Below are positions 22,325-33,598 of a stretch of DNA of 64,000 bases, piece after piece. Both the position numbers and the translations under genes were made by a program. The DNA comes from Dastarcus helophoroides (taxonomy: Eukaryota; Arthropoda; Insecta; Coleoptera; Bothrideridae). Each line of letters starts with the position of its first letter. Position 1 is the first letter of the stretch. The notes beneath the pieces were generated by a model, which saw only the letters and a list, made by a program, of their open reading frames with translations, was not told the origin of the DNA and did not search any database. The DNA lies in NCBI GenBank assembly GCA_028583605.1, contig CM053326.1:16170639-16234638 (forward strand). The letters run 5' to 3'.

Positions 22325-22546
22325 ACAAGGTTGAAATACAAATCTTGTCGCCTGAAATCAAGAAAGATAAAAAAGCAAGGACAAGAGGTGCTCTAACACA
22401 TTTCGATAGCCAAGCTATTATCTTCAGAGAGATACTAATAGCTTGGACTACCGAAAAGCGTTAGATCAACCTTTGTCGTGTTTTTTAATCTTTCTTGGTT
22501 TCAGGGGACAAGATTTCTACTTCAGTTTTTGAATATAACCAAGAAC
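22325..22546. mobile_element. MITE family B, copy 2
   Basis: The left arm reads AAATACAAATCTTGTC, then AAGAAAGATAAAAAAGC and GTGCTCTAACAC. The right arm is the complement, with GCGTTAGATCAACC, TTTAATCTTTCTTGGTTTC and GGGGACAAGATTTCTAC. Same family as 3908-4165. A 175-bp dispersed repeat (22570-22745, also at 5225) follows directly, so the true element may include it. Confidence 0.7.
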
Positions 22547-22569
22547 CAGTCCGTTTCACAAAAAAAAAT

Positions 22570-22745
22570 GATATTCAAGGTGATTTTAAAAATAGTACCA
22601 TAAGCTCAAGATCGTATTTTAGAGCCCAAAATAAGACTAAAAATCTATATAAACACTATGTCGTAAAATACTTTCGTTTCCGAGTTGCAGTATAGTTTTT
22701 TATTAATAGTTGCGAAACGTATAGAGATAATGGAATAATATTTGG
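22570..22745 (+). repeat. dispersed repeat, partner of 5225-5405
   Basis: Begins CAAGGTGATTTTAAAAATAG and contains GTATTTTAGAGCCCAAAATA and AATAGTTGCGAAACGTATAG, parallel to the earlier copy. Confidence 0.6.
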
Positions 22746-22974
22746 CACAATTCCATACCTTTTTGTGCCATTTCACATTTAATGTGAGCTATTCAATAAT
22801 TAAAAATTTTTACACATCGCTTTTCCATATCGATCTATGTTAAGGGTTGGGCAAATGCGCCTCTGAGCGCTGCATACGGCTCTTCGTTGAGTTGAGTGCT
22901 CCTCCCGTTGAAATTTGAATGTTATTTTATTAATTTAAAACTTTTTAAATTTTTTTATAACTCTTGGTTTTCTG

Positions 22975-24770
22975 ATATTCATAAAAAAAAACTAAAAAAA
23001 AGTTTAATAGTTTTTTCATAATGTCGAGTTTTTTCTTAAAATTTTCATTGTTTTTCTCAAAATTCTGCGTTTATATTTTAAATAATTCTTATCGAGACTA
23101 GAAATTTAAAAAAAGAATCGAAATCTGAAAAGAGAGAGATCAAATATGGACAAAGTAAAAAAAAATAATTAGAAATTTAGAGCAAAAGTCGAGCTCCTGA
23201 AAATAAGTTACAACTTTTAAAAAATTCGAAAGTTGACATTTTTGATAAAAGTCAAAATTGTGAAAAAGATCAACATTTTCAAAGTCGACATTTTGCAAAA
23301 ATAAAAAAATTGCAAAAACTTACCGAGAAAAATTCACAATTTGTAGAGAAATATGACATTTTGAAGAAAAAATCGAAATTTTGGGGAAAAAATTAAAAAA
23401 TCCTGAAATAATTTACAATATTGAAAGAATCAAAATTTTAAAAAATAAAAAATTCCACGAAAAGTAAATATTTTAATAAGGTCAAAAGTTTCTAAAGAAG
23501 TAAAATTTTTCAAAAATCAAAATCTTCAAGTAAAGCAAAAACTGAGACAATAAATCAAAATTTTGAATATCGTTCGAAATTTCAAAAAAAAAGTGGAAAT
23601 TACTAAAAGGGATCGTGAAATTTTTAAAGTCGAGATTTTACGATAAAATCGAAAATCTCAGAAGAGACAAAATTCCCCTAAAAAGTAAACTAGGAAAATA
23701 AACATTCTGAACAAAATTTGAAATGTTCAAAAAGAGTCAAATCCCAACAAAGGTCAAAATTTGGAAATATTCAAACCTTATATTCGAACTTATTAAGTCA
23801 AAATTTTGAAAAAAATAGCAAGAGATTTTAAATAGAAGTTTTCAAAAAGGTTCTCAAAAAGTAGAAGTAAAAATTTTCAATAAAATCAAAATTTCTAAAA
23901 TAAAGTTTTTCAAAAATTAAAATTTTCGAAACTTGAAACTGAAGATCAAAATTTTTAAAATAATCAAAAAGTTGAGAAAAAGTCATATTTAAAATTGTGG
24001 AAATTTTGAAAAACTGTCAAGTCAGTTTAAAAAAATAAAATTTGAAAAACATCGAATCAAAAAAGCTCAATTTCGAAATCCGAAACTCCGAAAAGAGTCG
24101 ATATTTCGAAAAAATCGAAAAATTTTAAATAAATAGGAATATTGCAAGAAGGTAATAACTTCCAAAAATTAGAAATTTTGAAAAAATATTGAATCTTTAA
24201 AGAAAGGAAAATATGTAAAATAGTCGCGATTTTCAGAAAAGTCAAACCTTTAAATGAAGGTCAATATTTTCAAAAAAAGCAGGATTTTGCAAAAAATGTC
24301 AAGTTTTTCAAATAAGGTGGAAATCGAAAAAAAAAAGATCGACACTTTTTAAAAAGTAAACGTTTTGAAAAGTCGCAATTTTTAAGGGTCAAAATTTTAA
24401 AATAACCTAAAATGTTCAAAAAAGCCAAAATTTAAAAAAAAATCAAAACTTTCAAAAGGTCAACAATTCGAGTCGACGTTTTTAAAAAAACTGAGGTTTT
24501 CAAAAAAGCAGAATATTTCAAAGAAAAGTCGAAGTGGTAGAAGTAAAAATTTCGAGAAAGAGCCGAAATATTGAAAAATTCAAAATTTTTAAAATAAAAA
24601 TCCCAATTATGGATTGAACATAATTAAAAAATTTAAAATTCAAAAAGCAGTTAAATTTCGAAAAAATAAAGTAGGAAGTTACCAAAGATTCTGTTTTTTA
24701 GTTAAGCTGAAATTTTAAAAAAGTCACAAGTTCATAATTTTCAACAATAAAAATTTATAATATTTAAAAA
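22975..24770 (+). repeat. strand-polar AT array
   Basis: About 1.8 kb of degenerate units such as AAAATTTTGAAAAAGTC. Frames on both strands are low complexity. Confidence 0.6.
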
Positions 24771-24863
24771 AAGTTGAAATTTCGAGGAAAGGTTGAAACT
24801 CTGAGAAAAAAATACAGACAAAAAAAAATAGAAATTTTTAAACAGGTCAAAATTATGGATCAA

Positions 24864-25022
24864 AAAAAGCATACATTTTCAAAAATAATGGAATTTGATG
24901 ATTTGAGGAAAGCAGTGGGACCGTTCCTCAAATCATCCAGGCAAGAATTGAGAATTGCATACTACAAACATGTACTTGGTTTTGGTCGAATTTCAACCAC
25001 AAGCGATGATGGTAATACATAA
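24864..25022 (+). CDS. hypothetical short ORF at the edge of an AT array
   Basis: After low-complexity Lys-rich codons, the frame changes character to EFDDLRKAVGPFLKSSRQEL and then YYKHVLGFGRISTT before TAA at 25020. That tail has normal protein composition and higher GC. I recognise no family. It may be an exon or a transposon fragment. An ATG is available at 24855 or 24888. Confidence 0.18.
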   Translation, partial: KKHTFSKIMEFDDLRKAVGPFLKSSRQELRIAYYKHVLGFGRISTTSDDGNT

Positions 25023-25327
25023 ATAAAAACTGCCAACATTTCAGGAATGATTTCAAAATTAAAATACAAATAACAAAAGACTGCTTATAAAATTTCGAGA
25101 AAAGAGTCTATATGTTTTTATAGCATAATCTCGAATTTGAAAATACCCCAAAGAAGTCATAATTTCGACATAAACTTCGATATTTTGTGTCATACGATTA
25201 TTACAAAAATTAAATATTTTAATCGAAATTTTGAAATAATTGCTACATATGTGTTGCTTACACTCAACTTTTCATTGATTATTCAACTCATAATCGAAGG
25301 TTGTTTTGTTTGTTTTAAATAAAAAAA

Positions 25328-25582
25328 TGTTATGGGGATGGCATTTCGAAGAGTTGCATCAAAATGAGAAAATTTACCGCATGGTCCTGGTTCGTTGTTA
25401 ATAATAAATAAGGAGACGAGGTAGACGAAAGACACGACAAAGAAGAGGCGCTGCTCTTTCTCTTAAATGCTTAGCTGTATGATTTTTCTTTGTAATAACA
25501 GGTATAAATTGATGAACAGAGTCGCCTCGATATTAAATTTCATTAATTAAACATTCCTACAATTTTTGGGGGCTCGTCCGGG
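25328..25582 (+). mobile_element. 5' LTR with tRNA-Pro-type primer-binding site (Ty3/gypsy-like)
   Basis: A 234-bp LTR runs from TGTTATGGGG to TTCCTACA (25328-25561) and has a TATAAATTG box near 25503. Five bases later comes TGGGGGCTCGTCCGGG (25567-25582), complementary to a tRNA-Pro 3' end and known as the primer site of several retroelements. A purine-rich leader with repeated ACTGGAGAGAA follows. No matching 3' LTR is seen. The gag-protease remnant at 28900-31180 is a plausible continuation, split off by a later non-LTR insertion. Confidence 0.7.
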
Positions 25583-25842
25583 CTTAAACTGGAGAGAAAA
25601 TAAACTGGAACAGAGGATAAACTGGAGAGAAGATTAACTAGAGAGAAAAGAACTAAAGAGAAGATAAGAGTCAAGAAGAACAAAATAAAAAATAAAAATA
25701 AACAAGATTTGAATTAAGAAGTCAGTTCGAACTAGTGATATTAACGTTGTCATTTTCCGGTTCCAGCTCCAGATAAAGCAGTATTTTCCTGTTCCAGTTC
25801 CAAATAGAGAAATATTTTGGTGAAGCCGGAACATATTTTGAA

Positions 25843-25910
25843 GGGTGAACACCTTAGCTCAGTAGGTGGTAGACTGGAACATTCAGTCGTCCGAGGTAGT
25901 AGCACTCCAC
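25843..25910 (+). ncRNA. tRNA-like sequence at the head of the non-LTR element
   Basis: CTTAGCTCAGTAGGTGGTAG matches a tRNA A box / D-arm. It is followed by a perfect 5-bp stem with a 7-base loop (GACTG GAACATT CAGTC) in the place of the anticodon arm. The T-arm (GAGGTAGTAGCACTCC) is degenerate, base 33 is not T and no acceptor pairing is obvious. It is therefore not a working tRNA. It may be a tRNA-derived promoter, a SINE head or part of the 5' UTR of the adjoining element. Confidence 0.35.
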
Positions 25911-26079
25911 GTATCACTAGGAGGAGGTGAAATGATGCTTACATTAGGTTTCCGTTTCTGACACGTGAGTCGGTTACTGCTATTCTTCTTTCCTTATCCT
26001 GTCCTTTTTCTTATTTCCTTTTTTCATCTACTCTGATTTTATCTTCTAATTATTAAAAACAAAGATGATGGATTCTCTT

Positions 26080-28670
26080 CATGCCAAAAATTCCGGACGT
26101 AAACTACCCTCCCGTTCGGATGTCCGGGTGGAGGGTGTACGAAGGGAATCCAAAATCGACTGGAAAATTTAAATGTACCAAGAGCCAAGTTTCTTTCAAA
26201 CAATTCATTCAAAATTCAATTCTGTAACATTCGGGGTCTAAACTCAAATCTAAACTCGGTTCACCAACACCGTCAAAATGAAAGACCCCATGTGTTGTCT
26301 CTGACAGAAACCCAAGACTTCCCATCCATCAATACAGTCCATTTGCTTTGCCCTAACTACGACTTGCACACAAAATTTCGACACAAGAGGGCAATTTGTG
26401 CTTTTACGCGAAGCGACCTGTCCTGTCAACGAGAAGAAGCTACTGGAATCTGCTGATCATGATGTGATTTGGCTGAAAATCTGCTCCAAAAGCGAAGTAA
26501 TATTCATTTGTTCACTTTATTTAGCTCCAAACGATCCCTCATACAGACAGCTCTTCTCTTACCTCTCCGTAACCTTTGATCACCTACAGACGAATTATCC
26601 AAACTCTGAGGTTGTCTTTCTCGGTGACTTCGATGTACACAACATCCCCTGGGTGAATTTTTCTTCCCGATCTGATGACGCGGGAAGGAAGGCTGAGGCT
26701 TTTGCCATCACTTGTGGATTATCGCAATTAGTTGAGGAACCCACAAGAATTCCTGATGTAGGTACCCATCAACCTAATCTACTCGACCTTTTCCTTACAA
26801 ATTCACCAAATTTGTATAAAATCTCTGTGACATCACCGCTTGGAAATTCGGATCAGAAGCTTGTAGCAGCCTATCGCTCGCTTCATATACCACCTCCTTC
26901 CCAGACGCAGACCCATAGGGTTTGGCACTAACTCTGTAAACTGGGAAGAATTAAGAGATTTCTTTGCATCTTTCCCAGGGCAGAAAGTCTGTTTTAACTC
27001 AGACAACCCTCCCTTGGTCGTCGAATCTATCACGGAAACTGTCCTAATTGGATTCTTCTTGAGCTCGACACCTCGAAAGCTTCTGGCCTTGATGGTATTC
27101 CCGCTATTGTTCTTAAGAAGTGCGCCCCAGTGTTGACTCCTGTCCTAAGCAAATTATTTACACTCCATTACAACAAAGGTGTATTCCCTAACATCTGGAA
27201 ATCTGCTAGGTTGCAGCCTGTCCCTTAAAAGGGAAAGAGGAATTTGGCTAACAACTATCGCCCTATATCTCTGTTACCCGTTATATGTAAAGTGATGGAA
27301 AAGGTTATCAACATCGAGATTCTCAAATATCTGGAGAAAAATAGAATCACCTCTGACAGGCAATACGGTCTTAGACAACAACGTTCCACTGGCGATCTAG
27401 TGGCATATGTTACTCATATCTGTAACTCAGCTATGAAAAAATCTGGTGAGGCTAGGATTGGATATCTCAAAAGCTTTCGACAGAGTCTGGCACCGATCTC
27501 TTTTCGCCAAATTACCATCTTATGGCCTTGCTTCTGGACTCTGTCATTTGATATCCAATTTTCTCGCTGACAGATCTCTTCAGGTCGTCGTCGATGGCAT
27601 CTCATCCGAGACATTTACGATTAACGCAGGGAGTGCCTCAGGGGTCTGTTCTGTCTCCTACTCTATTTCTGTTATACATAAACGATCTCTTAGCTTCAAC
27701 TTCCAATCCTATATACAGCTACGCAGATGATAGTACCGACAAACCATTATCTATCGCTGCTTCAGATCGACTAACTACGGGAATAGCAGATGCAGACGAT
27801 TCATCGGGATCTCGGGATTATTCTGGAATGGGGTAAAGACAATTTGGTCGACTTCAAAGCTTCAAAAACTCAGGCCGCTGGTTTTCTCTAAGAAAACATC
27901 AAGGGATAATGCAACAAACATACTAATGGACGGTAAAATCCTTCCCATGGGATATAATCTATTTATCCTAGGAGTGAATGCGAGCACTAACTTCTCTTGG
28001 GACGATCATGTGCGCACCATTGCCAAATTCGCCTCTCAGAAGCTAGGCTTTTTTTTAGAACTAAAATGTACTTCACATCTCATCAGCTATTTACACTATA
28101 CAAAGCTTAAGTTAGGCCAACACTAGAATACTGTTTTCATGTTTGGAGTTCAGCCCCAAAAGACACTTTAGCTCTCTTGGATTCAATTCAAAGAAGAGCG
28201 ATTCGCCTAATTGATGACGAGAGTCTGACCGACTCTCTCGAAACACTAGAGCACAGGCGTATGGTTGGTGAGTTGTCTCTTTTCTACAAGTACTATCATG
28301 GAAGATGCTCGCAGGAACTAATAGGTCTGATCCCCCCAAAAGCAAGATTCTTGAGGCATACTAGACAGTCGGAGACAGCAAATTCCTGTGCGGTCCAGCT
28401 TGACACAGTAAGGACTTCTGTCTACGGAGACTCTTTTTTCTATAGAACTTCCAAGTTATGGAACTTGTTACCGAAAGGAATTTTCCCCAAAAATTACAAC
28501 CTATCCTTGTTTAAGAAGGCGGTTCATCGCCATCTATCCTTGTTTCCGCATACTACTTCGCAGTGCTTTGAAAGCATAATGAGGTTACCCTTTTCGAGTG
28601 GATTAAACTTAAAAAAAAAGCTGCACCGCGAGAGACTACATTGCGAGAGTTTCCGAGAGATCTGAGATTA
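26080..28670 (+). mobile_element. non-LTR retrotransposon (Jockey/CR1-like), inactive
   Basis: The ORF2 order is preserved but broken by stops and frameshifts. Endonuclease (about 26205-26930): CNIRGLNSNLNSVHQH, LSLTETQ, VVFLGDFDVH and SDQKL, typical of the AP-type nuclease. Reverse transcriptase (about 27080-27900): NYRPISLLPVICKVMEK, QYGLRQQRST, DISKAFDRVWH, GVPQGSVLSPTLFLLYINDL and the catalytic YADD near 27720. A C-terminal region (about 28130-28640) contains IQRRAIRLIDD, LFYKYYHGRCSQEL and SKLWNLLP. Codon use and GC are higher than the surroundings. Two related fragments lie at 54915-55262 and 58245-58375. The exact clade needs a tree. Confidence 0.85.
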
Positions 28671-28900
28671 GATTGATTCAGCTTGGTAACATTGAATTTC
28701 TTGAGATAGGAGATTTATTTCAATATTCCGCCTGATTTTAAGCTGTGTGCAGATTAACGACTTATTTGTTAAGTTAAATAGTATTTGACCAGGTTTTTAT
28801 ATTCTATCGACTTTCCTGCATTAACATAATTAATCCAAATTTGTATTTTCCTGTAAATTTGAAATACCTTTACAATTTGTTAAGGGACAAAGAGAAAGAG
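28671..28900. other. 3' region of the non-LTR element or leader of the gag remnant
   Basis: No coding sequence; the boundary between the two nested elements probably lies here. Confidence 0.4.
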
Positions 28901-29740
28901 CTGCTTCTTGCTAACCTTCGAAACTGATTAGTTTTTCCTGTAAAAAAAAGTGTCCACAGGCGATTTTGACAAGAATTACAGATATTTGAAAAGGCTCACT
29001 TAAAGCCGCTAAGGCTTTGCTAAATTGCTTTCAATGACGAGAGTGAATCGAGAAAGGTAAGAAAAGTTACGCGCCGTTTCTGGTTTCGAATTAGATAAGT
29101 ATTCTGAAGAATATAGGCAAAAATTATGTGATGTAGAAAGTTTAAATTTTGCTGATTTGTTTGCGGTTCAAATAATAATGTTGTAGAACGTATTTGTTCT
29201 TTTATGAATGACTTAAGGGTTAATGATGAAGAAAAAGCATTGGACCAAGCTGATAAAGAAGACTTAGATGAAGAATAATCGGGAGATGACCGAAATGCTA
29301 TAGACGGAGCCACTAAAAAGAAGAAAGTAGCACAAGCACTTAGAGGGGATTCTTTTTCGCTAACTTTTAGAGATAATGAAGATAGCATAAGACCTTTTGA
29401 CAAAGAAAACGATTATCCAGTTGAGAGATGGATCTTGGATTTTGAATAAATTGCTGAAATTACTGGCTGGAATGATCTTCAAAAACTATTTGTTTGCAAA
29501 AAGATCATTAAAAGGACATGCTAAAATGTTTGTTCAGTCAGAAAGAGGAATAAAGACATGGTTAACTTTAAAAAAGAAACTAAAAGATGAATTTAAAATA
29601 AAAATTAATGGAGCACAAATCCACAAATTGTTGATGACTAGAAAAAAGAAAACAGAAGAATCTGTTCAAGAATATGCATTAATTAGGGGAGAAATTGGAA
29701 GTAGGGCTAATGTTGAAAATGAAGTGGTGATGCAATATAT

Positions 29741-30069
29741 TGTAACGAAATGTAATTATAAAGTTTAGTTAAGGAAATTTTCCAGAAAAATTTGATAATG
29801 AAGCAAACGGAAACATTCCAGAAATTTCGGCAAACGATAAGCCTTATCAACGGGATTCTTCTAGAACCCGAGACGAGATCTATATATAGGTGGTCCGGTT
29901 GGCTTTCTCTCAGTCAGTCAGTTAGTGAGTGTAGTTAGTGAGTAAGTAGTTAGAAGTCAATGTATAAGTGAGTTAATTATTCAGTTGTAGTGTTCCATGT
30001 TTAGTTTGGAAATAAATTGGGTACAATTCAACAAGTGTTAATAATCATTCGAACCGATAACGCGTAACA
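29741..30069 (+). mobile_element. solo LTR, family L1, inserted in gag
   Basis: 329 bp from TGTAACGAAATG to GCGTAACA with ATAT on both sides (29737-29740, 30070-30073). It shares with 14347-14703 the words GATAAGCCTTATC, TTCTAGAACC, GTGAGTTAATT and ATTCAGTTGTAGTG. A TATATATA box at 29880 is followed 31 bases later by TCAGT, a typical arthropod initiator, so the LTR promoter looks intact. It disrupts the gag frame of another retroelement. Confidence 0.87.
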
Positions 30070-30417
30070 ATATTATTGACGGTATTTACGATGATACGTC
30101 AGATAAAATTATCCTATATGGAGCTAGAAATTTTAAGGAAAAGCTAAAACTGCACGATCAAATAAAGACGAAGAAAAGAAGAAATAACATTAATTTGGAA
30201 AACGATGGTTGAGGTCAAATGAAGACAGCCAAGGAAAAAGGAAAACCAAAGAGTTATCAGAATTTATTTTGTTTTAATTACGGAGTGAAAGCCATAGATC
30301 TACCAACTGTCCAAATAAAAAAAAGGTACAAAGTGTTTTACCTGCCAAAAATTTGGTCATGTGGTAAAAAATTGACCCAAGAATTTGTCTAAAGTCGAAT
30401 ATCGAAATACCTCATTA

Positions 30418-30728
30418 GCTTCCTATACACCACAAACATCATGGATATCTCTCATCGGCTCAATAAGGCCGAAACCGCTTTTATTTCAACTATTCTAATA
30501 CCCACGTGTCCAACTTGGAAAGAAGAACGAATTTCCACGCGAGGTTAGCAAGTTGGAAGTTCATTTGTGTCATTTTTACTATTCGCAGCGGCATATCCAC
30601 GCAGAACGAATTTCCACGCAAGGTTAGTATGTTGGAAGGTTATTTGTGTAGAATAATTGAAATGAAAGCGGTTTCGGCCTTATTGAGCCGATGAGAGATA
30701 TGCATGATGTTTGTGGTGCATAGGAAGC
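30418..30728. mobile_element. fold-back MITE with 80-bp arms
   Basis: Arms 30418-30497 and 30649-30728 are reverse complements with only about five mismatches in 80 bases; both contain CTCATCGGCTCAATAAGGCC. The 151-bp centre holds a direct repeat, GAACGAATTTCCACGC followed by AGGTTAG and GTTGGAAG, at about 30527 and 30604. It has no ORF. It interrupts the retroelement between gag and protease. I could not define a target duplication with confidence. Confidence 0.8.
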
Positions 30729-31184
30729 ACAGAAAGGGTAAATTTAGTCGTTGAATGCGGCAAAGTAAAAAAGGGCATAAGTTGAGAACGAACAGTTTCC
30801 GAAAGAAAATTTTTGGAGAAATGGGAAGCTAAAGACGTAAGGAAAGTAATTTTACCAAGAAAAGTTGGGAAAACCAGAAGACCCGAAACCGTACCATTAC
30901 CCAATTGTTAGCACTTTTTGATACTGGAAGTGACATTAGTGCTATAAAAAGCGACGTTTATGATACAGATTTTAGGGATATCCCACTTGACAGCACGTGT
31001 ATTTAATTGAAAGATATTGGAGCGAATAAAGTGATGATGGGATCTTCTTATAAAAACATTATTATTAATGAAGAAAATGTAACCTTAAAAATTCATGTAT
31101 TGCCTCTTGGTGCTTCTAATTTTAAAAGCATAACCGGCAATGACATACTTTCCCAAATTAAAATTTTCAATGGTCCAATTTTGT

Positions 31185-32440
31185 AAAAGAGTCGAATTTT
31201 GAGAAAAAAATCGCAATTTCCAAAAACATCGTTCTCAAAATTTAAAATTCAGTAAAAATGTTGTATTTATAAGAACTCTTTTTCTCTAAATCCCCAAAAA
31301 TATTTTTCTCAACATTTTTATTAACATTCCGATCTAATTTAGAAAGAAAACATTTTGAGAATCCATAAAACATTACACTTTTAAGGTAAAAGTGGAAATT
31401 TTTTGAAAAAGACAAATATTAAGAAAAATTTGCGGAATTTAGAAATAAATAAACGATTTTTGAAACAGAAGTCCAAAAAAGTAGCATTTTGACAATAGCA
31501 TCGAAATTTAAAAAAAATCTAATTCTGAGTAAAAAGCAAATTTTTAGGAAAAAGACTATTTTAAGGAAAGAAGTAATAATTTTGAGAAAAAAAGACGAAC
31601 TTACCAAGAAAATATTTAATATCGGATATTGAAATAAAATTCAAAATTTCATGAAAAAGAAATCAGTCGAAATTTCCAAAACATCAGATTCTAAATTTTG
31701 AAAAATAGCTAAATGTTCAGAAAATTATCGAAATTTGAAAAAAAAAACGAAATTTCGAGAAAACTTCGAAAAGGACAAAAAATTTCAAATGTTCCAGAAA
31801 AGGTCAAATTTAAACTCGAAATTTTGAAAAAAATAATTCAAACTCTGAAAAAACACGAAATTAGGAGAAAATGATCGAAATTCTAGGAAAAGATCTAAAT
31901 TTTGAAAAAACGCGTTTAAACTTTTAGTGAAAATTTGAAATTTTTCAAAAAGAGTCAGATTTAACAAAGTTAAGAAAAAAAAAAGCGAATTTTAAGAAAA
32001 TAAAAAATGAAATTTTAAGAAAAAAATGGAAATTTCCTGGGTGAACATATCTAACAATTGTGACATACGTCGAAATTTTGACAAATTGAAATTTCCAAAA
32101 AATTTTTTCGTAACTTTCTCACACGAATTTTAAATTTCAAAAAAATATGTTTTTTTTAATCAGAAGATCGATCAAATTTCGCATAAGTAAAAAAGTAGAA
32201 ATTTTCAGAAAAGGTCAAATTTCCAGAAATCGCGAAATTTCGAAAAAAAAACCACGAAGTTTTAAATAAAAATTTCAAATTTTGACAGTCATGTTTGCTA
32301 CAAGAAGTGGAATTTGATAAATAAAAAAGTCCGAAATTTGAGAAAAAAGTCGAAATTTCAAAAAAATATTTCAAGGAGAGAATGAATTTTGAAGCTGGAA
32401 AAAATTTTTGGTCCCCTAGTTAAATACATTAATTTTCGGT
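31185..32440 (+). repeat. strand-polar AT array
   Basis: Plus-polarity units. The segment 31550-31750 is nearly the same as 16430-16600 and 17030-17200 (for example TACCAAGAAAATATT and TCATGAAAAAGAAA), showing that whole blocks of array are copied as units. A TGTGACATACGTCGAAATT block lies at about 32057. Confidence 0.6.
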
Positions 32441-33110
32441 TTGCTGCATAAACTAGACAGACACCCTACCTTATTCGAGCTACGCCTATGGTTAGCTAGG
32501 ATAGGTAACAGAAATAAAACTTTATGTAATCAACTATCCAAAGTTACAAACAGCTATGCAATTTCATGGTTTGTTAAATTGAAAGACTTCGACTTGTTTT
32601 GTTTTACATATAAATTCGATAACATCACAAACATTATTTTATTTCTGCTAGCTGCTCAGTTAAAACAAAAACTAAAAAAAAGTAAAGGAGCCCGCAAAAA
32701 AAATCTAATCGGGCCCCGCTCTTATTGGATCCGGGCCTGAGAGCAAGTGTCGCACTCTGCCTTACCGCAGCTAGCTAGTAAGAAAAGAAAAGGACAATTA
32801 AAAACACTTTTTGTTAGGTAGGACTGGATAAATTACTGCACTAGTTGTTATCTTAATAAATGCTGTTGGGTAGGCACTCATGGACCTCCGACACTCATGA
32901 TATGAATCCCTCAAAGGTCTGCGGATCCCAGATTAAGAAACCTAGCTTGTTATTTCATAAATAATTTTGCGTTTATTGCCAAACACATTCGCAATATATT
33001 CGCATAATTTCTTGCGAATCTGAATGCGAATATTAAAAAACGTGAGTATTTGCGAATGCAAATATTCTACTTTACCAAATTATTCAGTCATTAGTTCGAA
33101 GAACCACTCA
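32441..33110. repeat. repeat block shared with 18030-18170, 19410 and 43840-44050
   Basis: Contains CTACGCCTATGGTTAGCTAG (also at 18057), GGGCCCCGC followed by TATTGGATCCGGGCCTG (also at 19416) and CAATATATTCGCATAATTTC (similar at 44008). These are non-coding parts of the same large repeat family that carries the AT arrays. Confidence 0.6.
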
Positions 33111-33355
33111 CCGTGTCGCCACAAATTAATCTATCTATAGAATAGCATACTTGATAATCTCTCTCGATTTCTCTATGGATTAACTGCTCCTTAATTTGTT
33201 TCCTGTCTTTTATAGGTTAAATCAATTTTGTCTTTTAAATCAATTAAAATTTTTGTTATGTGAATTAAAAAATGAAAGTAATATTAATGTGAGATATTTA
33301 TTGCTTGCCGTAGTTAAAAAAATCGAAAATAAAAATTCGCTTCAAGATAAAAAAT

Positions 33356-33598
33356 GTGCATCTTCATAGAGTTATTAGACATGGGATAATAAGCATTTTA
33401 TGTGTACTATTCCTCATTATTCTCATTAATTTTTATTCACAGATAAAAGGTGCGTATATCATAATGTTGCTTGTTTTAATCCTCTTCTTGTTCAGCTTAA
33501 AGCAGCCAATGCATATAAAAAAGGATGGAAGTTATTTTGCAGATAAAGCAGCAGTTCCAAGTTATTTGAACCCTTTGAGAGAAAATACTAATTGGTAA
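33356..33598 (+). CDS. hypothetical hydrophobic peptide, possible membrane-anchor exon
   Basis: An 80-codon frame with a basic start (HLHRVIRHG), a hydrophobic helix (IISILCVLFLIILINFY), a second hydrophobic stretch (MLLVLILFLFSL) and a polar end (SYFADKAAVPSYLNPL). Codon 1 is GTG, and there is no in-frame ATG before residue 37 (33464), so a complete gene would begin there or need an upstream exon. AAAG|GTGCGT at 33449 is a plausible donor whose phase fits the first recognised LARGE exon 19 kb downstream. Not recognised as a family. Confidence 0.25.
   Translation: MHLHRVIRHGIISILCVLFLIILINFYSQIKGAYIIMLLVLILFLFSLKQPMHIKKDGSYFADKAAVPSYLNPLRENTNW

Larger units (their letters stand above)
28900..31180 (+). 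pseudogene. gag-protease remnant of a Ty3/gypsy-like retroelement, doubly interrupted
   Basis: Gag pieces in shifting frames are DYPVERWILDFE, then the best-preserved frame 29397-29768 (LFAKRSLKGHAKMFVQSERG, MTRKKKTEESVQEYALI, RANVENEVVMQYI). The frame breaks at a solo LTR (29741-30069) and resumes after it with DDTSDKIILYGARNFKEKLK. A zinc knuckle (C-x2-C-x4-H-x4-C) can be traced at 30270-30360 only across frameshifts. A fold-back element at 30418-30728 interrupts it again. An aspartic protease follows at 30906-31180 (ALFDTGSDISAIKSDV, catalytic DTGS) with one in-frame stop, ending GNDILSQIKI. Reverse transcriptase is absent. Confidence 0.75.

Noticed and set aside
25843..25910. functional tRNA gene
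   Set aside because: No acceptor stem, base 33 is not T and the T-arm is degenerate.
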